Assembly: GCA_963716085.1 (NCBI GenBank) | Contig: OY970288.1 | Coordinates: forward strand, 5,394,001 to 5,458,000 | DNA: 64,000 bases | Direction of reading: 5' to 3' | Source: Persicitalea sp963716085 | Lineage (GTDB): Bacteria; Bacteroidota; Bacteroidia; Cytophagales; Spirosomataceae | Part shown: piece by piece, positions 1 to 7,661 of the stretch | Numbering within the stretch: position 1 is the first letter of the stretch | Layout of the letters: every line of letters begins with the position of its first letter | Position numbers and translations under genes: made by a program | Notes under the pieces: model-generated | What the model was told of the DNA's origin: nothing | The model's database searches: none | The model's input: the letters and a program-made list of their open reading frames with translations, nothing else

Positions 1-281
1 AGTTGCCAGATTATTTTTTTAGAGAAAAGGGGACGGGTAGCTGTTGGTTCAGGCGTTTGAATGCTCGCGGTCAGGCGTCGGAAAATCCGGTCGGAGGTGG
101 CGGTGTCCATTGGTGTGTCGGCGGCTGAGGTACTTTGGGGCTCCTGATCTAGGAAATCTTTCAGGATCAGTTGCCCCTCCGGCGATGCCAGGGCCCCAAA
201 GAGTTCCGGTAATTCGTGCGGTAGGCATTGGTTGGCCAGGTACTTAGCTAGGAGCAGTCTCAGGCGTAGTTCGTCCTTCAT
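1..281 (-). CDS. FecR-family anti-sigma factor, N-terminal part (runs off window)
   Basis: The minus strand is open from an ATG at 281 to the window edge, giving 93 residues beginning MKDELRLRLLLAKYLANQ. This resembles the N-terminal segment of Bacteroidota FecR-like anti-sigma factors: a leucine-rich helical start, then a motif of the form SPEGQ..LKDFL, and a second helix (DRIFRRLTASI) before the transmembrane segment, which would lie outside the window. It follows an ECF sigma factor on the same strand after a 118-base gap, the usual sigma/anti-sigma order. In this family the partner holds the sigma factor at the membrane until a TonB-dependent receptor signals. The family call rests on the short N-terminus plus context; the FecR and STN domains themselves are not visible. 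Confidence 0.7.
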   Translation of the reverse strand, partial: MKDELRLRLLLAKYLANQCLPHELPELFGALASPEGQLILKDFLDQEPQSTSAADTPMDTATSDRIFRRLTASIQTPEPTATRPLFSKKIIWQ

Positions 282-399
282 CAGTCAGGGGTTATGCTAT
301 GAGTACAGCTAAATCCCGGAAGAGGTATGCTCGACGTAGAAAAAATTTCGAGAATGCCTGGAAATATGCGGTGATGCCGTGAAGGGAAGGGTACTTGTC

Positions 400-996
400 T
401 CAGAAAAGAGCAGCAAGCACCAGGAGAGAGAGGTCGAGAAAAAGCCCGGCCTGTACGCGCAGATGCTGACGCACAAAACGATTCGCCTTGGCCATGTGAT
501 CCTTGACCGTCCCCTTCGAGACGCTGAGTTTCTCGGCGATCTCGTCCAGATTCATTTCCTCGAAGCGGTACATTTGGAAAACGCGCCGCCGCTGCGTGGG
601 GAGTTGATCCACGATTTGGTCGACCATTTGCTCCAATTCCGCAGCAAAAACTGTTTCTTCCGTATCATTGCAACTACTGCCCAGCGACCGCCGGATGTCG
701 TCCATGATGGCGGCTTCCCGGTTGGCTTTTTTGAGGATATTGAAAATCTGGTTCTTGCAGATCGTAGCCAGATAGGCCTCCAGACAACGCTCAGGGTCAA
801 GGAGGTGACGGTTTTCCCATACTTTCAGAAAAACATCATGCACCACCTCTTCTGCCAATCCCCGGGATTTGAGAAATTTCAGGGAAAAGTGAAAGAGAAA
901 GCCGTGGTAGATGTCATAAAGGCGTGTGAAGGCATCGAGGTTGCCCGCTTTTGTTTCTTCCACCAGTTTTCTTACGTCAGATATAGGTGCTTCCAT
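400..996 (-). CDS. RNA polymerase ECF sigma factor, Bacteroidota type
   Basis: A 198-residue sigma-70 family protein. Region 2 lies at about residues 20-90 (FLKSRGLAEEVVHDVFLKVWENR) and region 4 at about 125-180, with the QLPTQRRRVFQMYRFEEM helix and a helix-turn-helix ending VSKGTVKDHMAKA. The C-terminus carries a hydrophobic tail (LFLDLSLLVLAALF), common in the Bacteroidota ECF clade paired with FecR-like anti-sigma factors. Such pairs usually control a TonB-dependent receptor/SusD locus or surface functions; the target genes are not in this window. The partial gene at 1-281 is the likely cognate anti-sigma factor. Confidence 0.93.
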   Translation of the reverse strand: MEAPISDVRKLVEETKAGNLDAFTRLYDIYHGFLFHFSLKFLKSRGLAEEVVHDVFLKVWENRHLLDPERCLEAYLATICKNQIFNILKKANREAAIMDDIRRSLGSSCNDTEETVFAAELEQMVDQIVDQLPTQRRRVFQMYRFEEMNLDEIAEKLSVSKGTVKDHMAKANRFVRQHLRVQAGLFLDLSLLVLAALF

Positions 997-1208
997 GTCC
1001 TAAAGTCTTGCAGTCTCTGCTTTCTTAAAACATAAAAATAGCAAAATCTAATGATACTATTCAGAGTTAGAGACGAATGTCGGCTTCTTGATGCCCTACT
1101 TCCCAAGATCCAGTTCGATAGGTCGTCCGACCAAGTAGCGGGAATGTTTCGTCCAGAATTGATGTACTCTTGATGTAAGAAAACAAGCACTCGAACCTAC
1201 AAACAGCC

Positions 1209-1727
1209 ATGCAAACCGAAGCAATCATTAATAAAGTAGCCAACAGCGGCCTGGTAACGCTGGATTTGGAGGAGCATTACCACCCCGGCGAGCGGGTACT
1301 CTATGATCTGAAAGACAATCTTTTCCAGGGCTTGATCTTGCGGGAAAAAGATTTCCGGGAATTTCTGAAAAACCACGATTGGAGCACTTATCAGGATAAA
1401 AATGTCGCCATCGTATGCAGTGAGGACGCCATCGTCCCCACTTGGGCCTACATGCTGCTGGCCATCAAGCTGGAACCTTACGCCCATGCCTTCGTCTTCG
1501 GAGATCTCGCTGCCCTGGAAAACAAACTCTTCTACGAAGCCATCGACCGCATCGATCCTGATCAATATCGCGACGCGCGGGTCGTCTTGAAAGGATGCAG
1601 CAAGCACCCGGTGCCGACCTCGGCCTACGTAGAGATCACGCGCCGCCTCAAGCCCATCGTGCAGAGCCTCATGTTCGGTGAGCCATGCAGCACCGTACCG
1701 CTGTACAAGCGGCCGCGCAGCTCATGA
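1209..1727 (+). CDS. DUF2480 family protein
   Basis: A 172-residue soluble protein without a signal peptide. It matches the DUF2480 family of Bacteroidota in length and motifs: the N-terminus (IINKVANSGLVTLDLEEHY), a central VCSEDAIVPTWAYMLLA segment, and a C-terminal VVLKGCSKHPVPTSAYVEIT block with SLMFGEPCSTVPLYK. Cys143 and Cys163 (approximate) lie in these conserved C-terminal blocks. The function is unknown; in some relatives the gene sits near Fe-S assembly genes, but nothing here supports that link. It stands alone, with the divergent sigma gene upstream and an 8-bp repeat array downstream. Confidence 0.9.
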   Translation: MQTEAIINKVANSGLVTLDLEEHYHPGERVLYDLKDNLFQGLILREKDFREFLKNHDWSTYQDKNVAIVCSEDAIVPTWAYMLLAIKLEPYAHAFVFGDLAALENKLFYEAIDRIDPDQYRDARVVLKGCSKHPVPTSAYVEITRRLKPIVQSLMFGEPCSTVPLYKRPRSS

Positions 1728-1794
1728 AGGGGTTGACAGTGGACGGATGCGAAGTGCTATTCGCACCTTATCTACTCTCCCTCGACTAATTGCG

Positions 1795-1874
1795 CTTTGT
1801 CGCTTTGTCGCTTTGCGCCTCTGTCGCTTTGTGCCTTTGTGCCTTTGTGCCTTTGGAGCTTCTGAACTTTGTGC
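1795..1874. repeat. 8-bp tandem array, about ten CTTTGTSN units
   Basis: Ten consecutive 8-bp units can be read in register: CTTTGTCG twice, CTTTGCGC, CTCTGTCG, CTTTGTGC three times, CTTTGGAG, CTTCTGAA and CTTTGTGC. The array fills the gap between the DUF2480 gene and the next plus-strand gene and ends 73 bases before that ATG. It is one of several short-period arrays at gene junctions in this window. Confidence 0.9.
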
Positions 1875-1947
1875 CTTCCTTAAAACAGGCATACTTTTTT
1901 GAAGTGGTTTTGCATCCTTTTTACAAAACTCTTTAAAAGACACAATC

Positions 1948-2412
1948 ATGACTCAGGATATTTGGAAAGGCGTGTTGGCTGGTGCCATCGCCGGATTGGT
2001 CGGTACGGCCGTCAAGACTGCCTGGGAGGCTTATATTCCCGCTCGGCCCGCTAACCGTGATTCGCCGCCCGTGGTACTGGGCGACCGCGTGAAGGAAGAG
2101 GCAGCAAACGAGGATTTGACCCGGCAGGAAAAGCCCGTAGTGGAGCAGGCGGTTCACTGGGCGTTCGGTACGGGCATCGGAGCGGCGTACGGTGGCTTGG
2201 TCGAAGCTATACCCGAAACCCAAAAGGGTATGGGCGGCTTGCTGGGAACGGCCCTTTACGGGGTTACGCATGGCTCAGTGCTACCAATGATGAATACCGA
2301 GCCCTGGCCCTTGAAGCAGCCCCTTAAATATGCCGGTAGTGAGTTTGCCAGCCACATTGCTTACGGTTTTGTGGTGGAATTCGCGCGGCGGCATATTCGC
2401 AAGTGGCTTTAG
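1948..2412 (+). CDS. DUF1440/YagU-like membrane protein
   Basis: A 154-residue protein with glycine/alanine-rich hydrophobic segments: residues 6-22 (WKGVLAGAIAGLVGTAV), about 71-85 (WAFGTGIGAAYGGLV) and about 94-108 (MGGLLGTALYGVTHG). The layout and the motif GxxAGLxGTAVKTxWE fit the DUF1440/YagU family of small inner-membrane proteins, which in Escherichia coli is linked to acid tolerance. The central PPVVLGDRVKEEA segment is typical of Bacteroidota members. It is monocistronic, and its stop lies 8 bases from the end of the convergent rnhB gene. Molecular function is not known. Confidence 0.75.
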   Translation: MTQDIWKGVLAGAIAGLVGTAVKTAWEAYIPARPANRDSPPVVLGDRVKEEAANEDLTRQEKPVVEQAVHWAFGTGIGAAYGGLVEAIPETQKGMGGLLGTALYGVTHGSVLPMMNTEPWPLKQPLKYAGSEFASHIAYGFVVEFARRHIRKWL

Positions 2413-2419
2413 TCGACTG

Positions 2420-2998
2420 CTAGTATTTGAGCCGAAAACTACGGCGATGGTGAATCGTCGGGCCGTGTTCGTTGAGGGCGCGGCGGTGTTGGATGGTGGG
2501 GTAGCCCACGTTGGTAGCCCAACCGTATTGGGGAAAATCTGCCGCAAGACGTTCCATGAGTTCGTCGCGGTAGGTTTTGGCCAGCACCGAAGCCGCCGCG
2601 ATGGACAGAAAAAGCGAATCGCCCTTAGTGACGCAGGTGTGCGAAATGAGTGGATAAGGCACGAAACGATTGCCATCCACCAGAAGGTGTTCCGGTTCTA
2701 TTTTTAATAAATTGACGGCCCGGTGCATAGCCAGAAAGCTGGCTTGCAGGATATTGATCTCGTCAATTTCCAGGTGTGAGGCTTCGGCTACGGCCCACGA
2801 CAGGGCCTCACGTTTGATCTCCTCTTTCAAGTTATTGCGCTGATCTTTGGTTAGCTGTTTGGAATCAGTCAGCAGCTTGTGCTGGTAGTTTGATGGCAAA
2901 ATAACCGCCGCCGCAACTACGGGGCCCGCCAGGCAGCCCCTTCCCACTTCGTCGAGCCCAGCTTCGATCACGCCTTCGGTATGGCAGGAGTGCAGCAT
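2420..2998 (-). CDS. rnhB: Ribonuclease HII
   Basis: A 192-residue RNase HII, which cuts the RNA strand of RNA-DNA hybrids and starts removal of single ribonucleotides from DNA. The DEDD metal ligands are visible: Asp16-Glu17 in AGLDEVGRGCLAGPV, Asp108 in LLVDGN and Asp127 in TKGD. The length is normal for bacterial RNase HII. The start codon overlaps the stop codon of the BatA-like gene by one base (TGATG), which suggests translational coupling as the last gene of the DUF58/BatD-like/BatA cluster. Confidence 0.97.
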   Translation of the reverse strand: MLHSCHTEGVIEAGLDEVGRGCLAGPVVAAAVILPSNYQHKLLTDSKQLTKDQRNNLKEEIKREALSWAVAEASHLEIDEINILQASFLAMHRAVNLLKIEPEHLLVDGNRFVPYPLISHTCVTKGDSLFLSIAAASVLAKTYRDELMERLAADFPQYGWATNVGYPTIQHRRALNEHGPTIHHRRSFRLKY

Positions 2999-4017
2999 CA
3001 GTCTTCCAGGATATTACTCATAAACGTACTTTTCGTAATCAACGCTATGAGTATTAGCAGGATGGCCCAGTAGAGGTACACGCGGTAGTAGTCCTTCACC
3101 TCCCGAAATACTACGTTCTTGAATTTCACTTTCTCCAATTTGTTGATTTGGGTAAAAACCTTGACGAGGGCGTCGTTGTCGGTTGCGCGGAAGTATTTCC
3201 CGTCCCCTGCGGCGGCAATCTCCTGTAATTCGCTCTCGTCCACTTGGGCGGTAGATGCCCGCAACGAATCGCCTTTGCTGATCCGCCGGAGGTTCCCGAC
3301 CGCGATGGTATAGATGCGCACCCCAAAAGCTTTGGCCAAGCGCGCCGCCGTGATGGGGTCGAGGTTGCCGGAAGTATTGTCGCCGTCGCTGATCAAAATC
3401 GCGACCTTGCTCTGCCCTTTCGAGTCGCGCATCCGGTTGACACCCACTGCCAGGGCGCTACCGATGGCTGTACCGGCGGTGCGAATCATATCGGGTTTCA
3501 AGTCATCCAGAAAACCGTAAAGTAAATCGTAATCCGTCGTGAGCGGACAAAGGGAGTAGGCTTCGCCGGCAAAAACGATAATTCCGATACGATCCTGCAG
3601 GCGCCCCCGGACGAAATTGCGCGCCACGCGCCGGGCCGCCGTAAGGCGGTCGGGGTTCAGGTCTTTCTCGAGCATCGAGTCCGATACGTCCACAAGCAGC
3701 ATAATGTCGATTCCCTCTGAGAAGCGGTCGGTACGTTCGGAGATAATTTGGGGGCGGGCCAGCGCCAGCAGGATGAGTCCCAGCGCCACAGCAATACTGA
3801 CAGGCTGCACGTAACGCAGCCGCGTGAGCCAGTCATCGGGCGTTTCGGTGGCCTCGTAGGGAATGGTCAGAAACTGACGCGATTGGCGATGGAAGGCACT
3901 GCGTAGCAGAAATACCAGCGGAATGACAGGAATAGCGTACAGGAAATAAGTGTGCGCCCAATGAAAGGAGCGCAGGACTTCCCAGCCAAACCATCGCAGC
4001 GACAACCAATTTTCCAT
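2998..4017 (-). CDS. batA: BatA-like von Willebrand factor A membrane protein
   Basis: A 339-residue membrane protein with two N-terminal transmembrane segments (about 24-40 and 72-88), a von Willebrand factor A domain and a C-terminal transmembrane segment (about 313-330). The MIDAS metal site is intact: DVSDS at 110-114, Thr183 and Asp211 in SDGDNTSG. This is the BatA/BatB layout described for aerotolerance clusters in Bacteroides, with the A domain in the periplasm. Upstream on the same strand are a BatD-like protein and a DUF58 protein, so three parts of a MoxR-associated Bat module are together; no MoxR ATPase is present in the window. Confidence 0.93.
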   Translation of the reverse strand: MENWLSLRWFGWEVLRSFHWAHTYFLYAIPVIPLVFLLRSAFHRQSRQFLTIPYEATETPDDWLTRLRYVQPVSIAVALGLILLALARPQIISERTDRFSEGIDIMLLVDVSDSMLEKDLNPDRLTAARRVARNFVRGRLQDRIGIIVFAGEAYSLCPLTTDYDLLYGFLDDLKPDMIRTAGTAIGSALAVGVNRMRDSKGQSKVAILISDGDNTSGNLDPITAARLAKAFGVRIYTIAVGNLRRISKGDSLRASTAQVDESELQEIAAAGDGKYFRATDNDALVKVFTQINKLEKVKFKNVVFREVKDYYRVYLYWAILLILIALITKSTFMSNILED

Positions 4018-4041
4018 GGTAATTTATACTTGTAAGGCCGC

Positions 4042-5016
4042 TTATTCGGCAACCGTCATTATCTCACGCCTGTGCCGGATGTATATCTTTTGGGCCACAT
4101 TTCTCAACGTTTTCAAAGAGGCATCCATTTGCGGCGATTTGCCTTGTCCGTATATGATGCGATCGATGTCTTTCAGGGCATCTTCCAGGGCATCGTCAGG
4201 AATGTTGTCCACGATTTCGCGGGTGGTGTAGGTCGCAAAAGGTTTCTTCTCTATGCCTTCCAGGTATTCTTTCCAGACCACCACGGCCTTTTCGGCCTCG
4301 CCGGTATTATTGCGTTCGCGGGCATTGCGGTTGAGTCGGTTGAAAGCCCGGACGAATTCGCCGTGCCGCTGCTTCAGCAGAAAAGCCCGCCACTGCCGCT
4401 CGATTTCGCGGCCAAAGAACCAGTAAACCAGCAGGAAAACCAAACCGAACGACCCGATGGCCAGCAAGAACACCGGGTAATTGAAATCCCGCCGCAACAT
4501 CGCCACCTCAGCGGCAGCCCGTAGCCGCAGGGTGTCGGGCCGCGTGGTGGAAGGCAGCGCCGAACGCAGCCGCAGCGTGTCGGGTGCTGCATATACCGCC
4601 GTGCAGTCTCGGGCGGCCTGCACGAACACGGGAAGCCGCAAAACCTGCAAAGCCGCCACGTCGAACGACACCAGACGGTATACCGTACTGTCCAGACTAC
4701 CTGATGAGTCGGTGCGGGTGGTAAAATATTCCTGGCCGATTAACTCGAAGGGCGAGAAATCGAAAGCCGAATCGGGAAAGAAGACCTCCGTCGCCGGATC
4801 ATGCAGAAAGCTGAAAGCGTAGGAAAACGGCGTGCCCAGCTCGATCGTGTCCGTAAAAAATTCGCCCTGCGGCCGTCCCTGCTTTGTGGGCGGCTTCTGC
4901 GCGTACCCGGCGGATAAGCTTATCACAAAGAACAGGAACAAAGCAAACCACCTACCTGACCGTCGGTAGGAAGCTGGTTTCAAGAGCCCGAATAGCCAAA
5001 ACTGTCCACTGTCCAT
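4042..5016 (-). CDS. BatD/DUF4381-like membrane protein of the Bat cluster
   Basis: Contains an N-terminal signal or anchor (RWFALFLFFVISLSAGYAQ), an extracytoplasmic beta-rich region, one transmembrane segment (FLLAIGSFGLVFLLVYWFFG, about 200-220) and a cytoplasmic helical tail. Its place between DUF58 and BatA genes, plus this topology, matches the BatD/DUF4381-type protein of Bat clusters. The upstream TTG at 5022 and the ATG at 5016 both fall inside a 7-bp repeat array (5001-5030), so the first residues (MDSGQ) are repeat-derived and the true start is uncertain. Sequence conservation in this family is low, so the assignment relies mainly on context. Confidence 0.7.
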   Translation of the reverse strand: MDSGQFWLFGLLKPASYRRSGRWFALFLFFVISLSAGYAQKPPTKQGRPQGEFFTDTIELGTPFSYAFSFLHDPATEVFFPDSAFDFSPFELIGQEYFTTRTDSSGSLDSTVYRLVSFDVAALQVLRLPVFVQAARDCTAVYAAPDTLRLRSALPSTTRPDTLRLRAAAEVAMLRRDFNYPVFLLAIGSFGLVFLLVYWFFGREIERQWRAFLLKQRHGEFVRAFNRLNRNARERNNTGEAEKAVVVWKEYLEGIEKKPFATYTTREIVDNIPDDALEDALKDIDRIIYGQGKSPQMDASLKTLRNVAQKIYIRHRREIMTVAE

Positions 5017-5030
5017 TGTCAACCGTCAAC
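5001..5030. repeat. 7-bp array at the DUF58 / BatD-like junction
   Basis: On the plus strand the units read ACTGTCC, ACTGTCC, ATTGTCA, ACCGTCA and AC. The array spans the start region of the BatD-like gene and reaches the stop codon of the DUF58 gene (tag on the minus strand at 5030-5032). Confidence 0.8.
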
Positions 5031-5899
5031 TAATTAAATCTTCTTACTCTAAACAACTTGATAAGCGCGGGCACGTAGTCTTCCCCGGCATCCAGCGACA
5101 GATAGTCGGCGCGGTTTTGGCGGCAGAGTTTTTCCAGCATATCCCGCCGTGCCTGAAACCGTTGCCGCATATTCTCGCGGTACAAAGACGAGGAGGCATT
5201 TACCCACCGCCTCACCTGCTTCTCGGCGTCAAAAATAGGAATGATGCCCAGGCGGGGCAGGTTCGTCTCGCGCATATCGTGTACATGAATCACGATCAGG
5301 TCGTGCTTTCGGGCCAGTGCTTTCAGATTGTGCTCGTAGCCGTCGTCGATAAAATCAGAAATCATGAAAACCAAACTACGCCTTTTCAGTACGTTGAGCG
5401 TGAGCAGGATGGCTTCCGAAAGATTGGTACGCGGCGAACCGGGCGACAACTTGTACAACTCGGAAATAAATCCATAGGCGTGCTTCATGCCTTCTCCCGG
5501 ACGAATGTAACGCTCCTTCTGATCCGAGAAGCACAGCAACCCCACGCGGCTTGCTTCCTGAATGGCCGAAAGGGCCAGTACCCCGCAAATTTCTTTCGCG
5601 GCGTCGATCTTCAGGCGATTCAGGTCGCCTACCTCCTGCGAGGCGCTCACGTCCACCACAAAGAACACCGTCTGCTCTTTTTCTTCCTTGAATATCTTGA
5701 TGTAGGTGCCATGTCCCTTCGCCGAGGTATTCCAGTCGATGGCCCGCACGTCGTCGCCGTACTGATAAAGCCGCAAGTCGTCGAATTCCAGCCCCGAGCC
5801 TTTGAACACAGAGTGAAAATTGCCGTGCCGCTCGCTGTTGACCGCCTTGCGGATGCGCACTTCGTACTGCCGGAGTTTGGTAAGGAAATCCTGAAACAC
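5030..5899 (-). CDS. DUF58 domain-containing protein
   Basis: A 289-residue cytosolic protein. The DUF58 signature is present as SGLEFDDLRLYQYGDDVRAIDW (about 34-56), followed by a von Willebrand-like fold starting FFVVDVSAS. DUF58 proteins are encoded with MoxR ATPases and Bat proteins and are thought to help assemble or stress-protect envelope complexes. The gene is first in the minus-strand run DUF58 / BatD-like / BatA / rnhB. The start at 5899 is supported by the common N-terminus of short DUF58 proteins (LTKLRQYEVRIRKAV). Confidence 0.93.
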   Translation of the reverse strand: MFQDFLTKLRQYEVRIRKAVNSERHGNFHSVFKGSGLEFDDLRLYQYGDDVRAIDWNTSAKGHGTYIKIFKEEKEQTVFFVVDVSASQEVGDLNRLKIDAAKEICGVLALSAIQEASRVGLLCFSDQKERYIRPGEGMKHAYGFISELYKLSPGSPRTNLSEAILLTLNVLKRRSLVFMISDFIDDGYEHNLKALARKHDLIVIHVHDMRETNLPRLGIIPIFDAEKQVRRWVNASSSLYRENMRQRFQARRDMLEKLCRQNRADYLSLDAGEDYVPALIKLFRVRRFN

Positions 5900-6102
5900 C
5901 TAGTTAATTTTGAATGAGTGACGGGGTCGCCCGTGCGATGAGTGAATGATAGAATACCAGACTCTTACATCCTGTTTCTAACCATCCACGATAACCGGGA
6001 AAATTTCTTGTTAAAAAATCTAAATTTGGACTCGTTTTGAAAGATTCGCGACCTTTGAGGCGTTGTTAGTGGCCAAACAAATATAAAAACTTTGCTTTGA
6101 CT

Positions 6103-6474
6103 ATGCCGCGTCTTTCATTTATCTTCCGGCCTTTGCTGCTGCTGACGTTGTTCATGGGTGGGCTACTGGCCTGTGATGGCGACGCTAGTCCGCCGGACGG
6201 CTTGATCGCTCAGGATAAGATGGCAGAGATCCTGACGCAAATTCACGTGGCCGAGGCCCGCGTGACCAATATGCAGTTAAAGTCCCAGGATTCCTCCATT
6301 TTTGTATATGACAAACTGCAAAAGATGATTTGGAAGAAAAACAAGGTAGATACATCTCTTTACCGGAAGAGCTATACTTACTACACTTCTCACCCCGTTT
6401 TACTCACCGAGATATACGATCAGGTAGAAAAGAACATGGAAGCTCGTGAGAAAAAGAAGAACATCAAATTTTAG
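6103..6474 (+). CDS. DUF4296 lipoprotein
   Basis: A 123-residue protein from the ATG at 6103, preferred to an upstream TTG at 6097. The signal peptide ends in a lipobox (GGLLAC, Cys about residue 24), so it is a predicted lipoprotein. The mature part (MAEILTQIHVAEARV, then DTSLYRKSYTYYTSHPVLLTEIYDQV) matches the DUF4296 family found almost only in Bacteroidota. Function is unknown. In relatives this gene is often near dihydroorotase and the polyprenol-phosphate mannosyltransferase, and the latter is indeed the next gene here. Confidence 0.88.
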   Translation: MPRLSFIFRPLLLLTLFMGGLLACDGDASPPDGLIAQDKMAEILTQIHVAEARVTNMQLKSQDSSIFVYDKLQKMIWKKNKVDTSLYRKSYTYYTSHPVLLTEIYDQVEKNMEAREKKKNIKF

Positions 6475-6546
6475 TTTTTTCTAGAAAACCAAACCTGGCC
6501 CCGTTTTTGATAGCGTTGAATCGAGGCCCAAAACCACACTTTTCGT

Positions 6547-6554
6547 TACTTTTG
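6547..6554 (+). promoter_or_regulatory. Candidate Bacteroidota -7 box TACTTTTG
   Basis: TACTTTTG fits TAnnTTTG and lies in the 200-base gap before the mannosyltransferase start at 6676. This would give an untranslated leader of about 115 bases. No clear -33 TTTG was found. Confidence 0.45.
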
Positions 6555-6675
6555 CGCAAACAAAAGGTTCTGTTTTATCTTTTATTGTGCAGGTCGTGAC
6601 GGCTTTTTTAAGCCATTCGCCCTGCGCTGTCAATCCTCCACCCGCACCGGCGTCCCGGTCAACCCTCCCCTAATT

Positions 6676-7461
6676 TTGACTGATTCCATCGTCATCATAC
6701 CGACTTACAACGAAATCGAGAACATCGAAGCGATCATCCGTAAGGTTTTTAGCCTGCCAAAAGCCTTCGATCTGCTCATTGTCGACGATGGGTCGCCGGA
6801 CGGTACGGCTTTGGTTGTGAAGAAGCTGCAGGGGGAGTTTGCCGGACGGCTACATTTGGCCGAACGCAAAGGCAAGTTGGGGTTGGGAACAGCCTACATC
6901 CATGGCTTCAAATGGGGACTGCAGAGGCACTACCGCTATTTCTTCGAGATGGACGCCGATTTCTCGCATAACCCCGAAGACCTGGTGCGCCTGCATCAGG
7001 CCTGCGCAGGCGGCGACGGCGACATCGCCATCGGGTCACGGTACATTCGGGGCGTCAACGTGGTCAACTGGCCCATGAAGCGGGTATTAATGTCTTATTT
7101 TGCGGGCCACTACGTACGCTTCGTGACGGGCATGACGGTCATGGATCCTACCGCCGGATTTGTCTGTTATAGCCGCGAGGTGCTAGAAACGCTCCCACTC
7201 GATCACATCAAGTTTGTCGGTTATGCTTTCCAAATCGAGATGAAATTCGACGCCTGGAAGTATGGTTTCAAGCTCACCGAAGTACCCATTATCTTTACCG
7301 ACCGCACTTTGGGTGAGTCCAAAATGTCGGCGGGTATTTTCAAAGAGGCTATTTTGGGCGTGCTCGGCCTGAAAATCAGCAGCTTCTTCAAGCGATACAT
7401 TCGCGAAACTCCAGCAGAGGATACCGCTTCGGTCGAAACCTCGCACACGGCACTAGGATAA
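6676..7461 (+). CDS. Polyprenol monophosphomannose synthase (GT2)
   Basis: A 261-residue family 2 glycosyltransferase of the dolichyl-phosphate mannose synthase type, which moves mannose from GDP-mannose to a polyprenyl phosphate on the inner face of the membrane. Visible motifs are IPTYNEIENIEAI at the start, LIVDDGSPDGTA, and the metal-binding EMDADFSHNP. There is no C-terminal membrane domain, as in the short form of the family. The start is a TTG at 6676; no ATG comes before the conserved IIPTYNE motif. The product would feed protein or envelope glycosylation. Confidence 0.93.
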   Translation: MTDSIVIIPTYNEIENIEAIIRKVFSLPKAFDLLIVDDGSPDGTALVVKKLQGEFAGRLHLAERKGKLGLGTAYIHGFKWGLQRHYRYFFEMDADFSHNPEDLVRLHQACAGGDGDIAIGSRYIRGVNVVNWPMKRVLMSYFAGHYVRFVTGMTVMDPTAGFVCYSREVLETLPLDHIKFVGYAFQIEMKFDAWKYGFKLTEVPIIFTDRTLGESKMSAGIFKEAILGVLGLKISSFFKRYIRETPAEDTASVETSHTALG

Positions 7462-7617
7462 ACTGAGTCCCCTTCACAGTTGGGTTTCTGTTTTTGAGCA
7501 TGAGCCTGAGTCCGGCTTACCCTCTTCCCGTTATTCTCCCCTGTGTTCAATAAGACGAAGAGAAACCGGTATAATTTTTGCTGTATCGATACCGTGTTTT
7601 CCAACGGGGGGAGTGAC

Positions 7618-7625
7618 TATTTTTG
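7618..7625 (+). promoter_or_regulatory. Candidate -7 box TATTTTTG before the subtilase gene
   Basis: TATTTTTG fits TAnnTTTG and ends 36 bases before the ATG at 7662. The alternative TTG start at 7623 lies inside this box, which favours the ATG as the true start. A T-rich GTTTTCC about 21 bases upstream may serve as the -33 element. Confidence 0.5.
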
Positions 7626-7661
7626 ACCAGGAATCGGGTCGGTTCAAAATACAAGGAGTGC

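Noticed and set aside
379..1035. Plus-strand frame over the sigma factor
   Set aside because: Antisense to a clear ECF sigma factor.
972..1190. Minus-strand 72-residue frame upstream of the sigma gene
   Set aside because: No family features, overlaps the sigma start, and lies in the promoter region.
1795..1874. CRISPR-like array at the 8-bp repeats
   Set aside because: Units are 8 bp with no spacers, so this is a simple tandem repeat.
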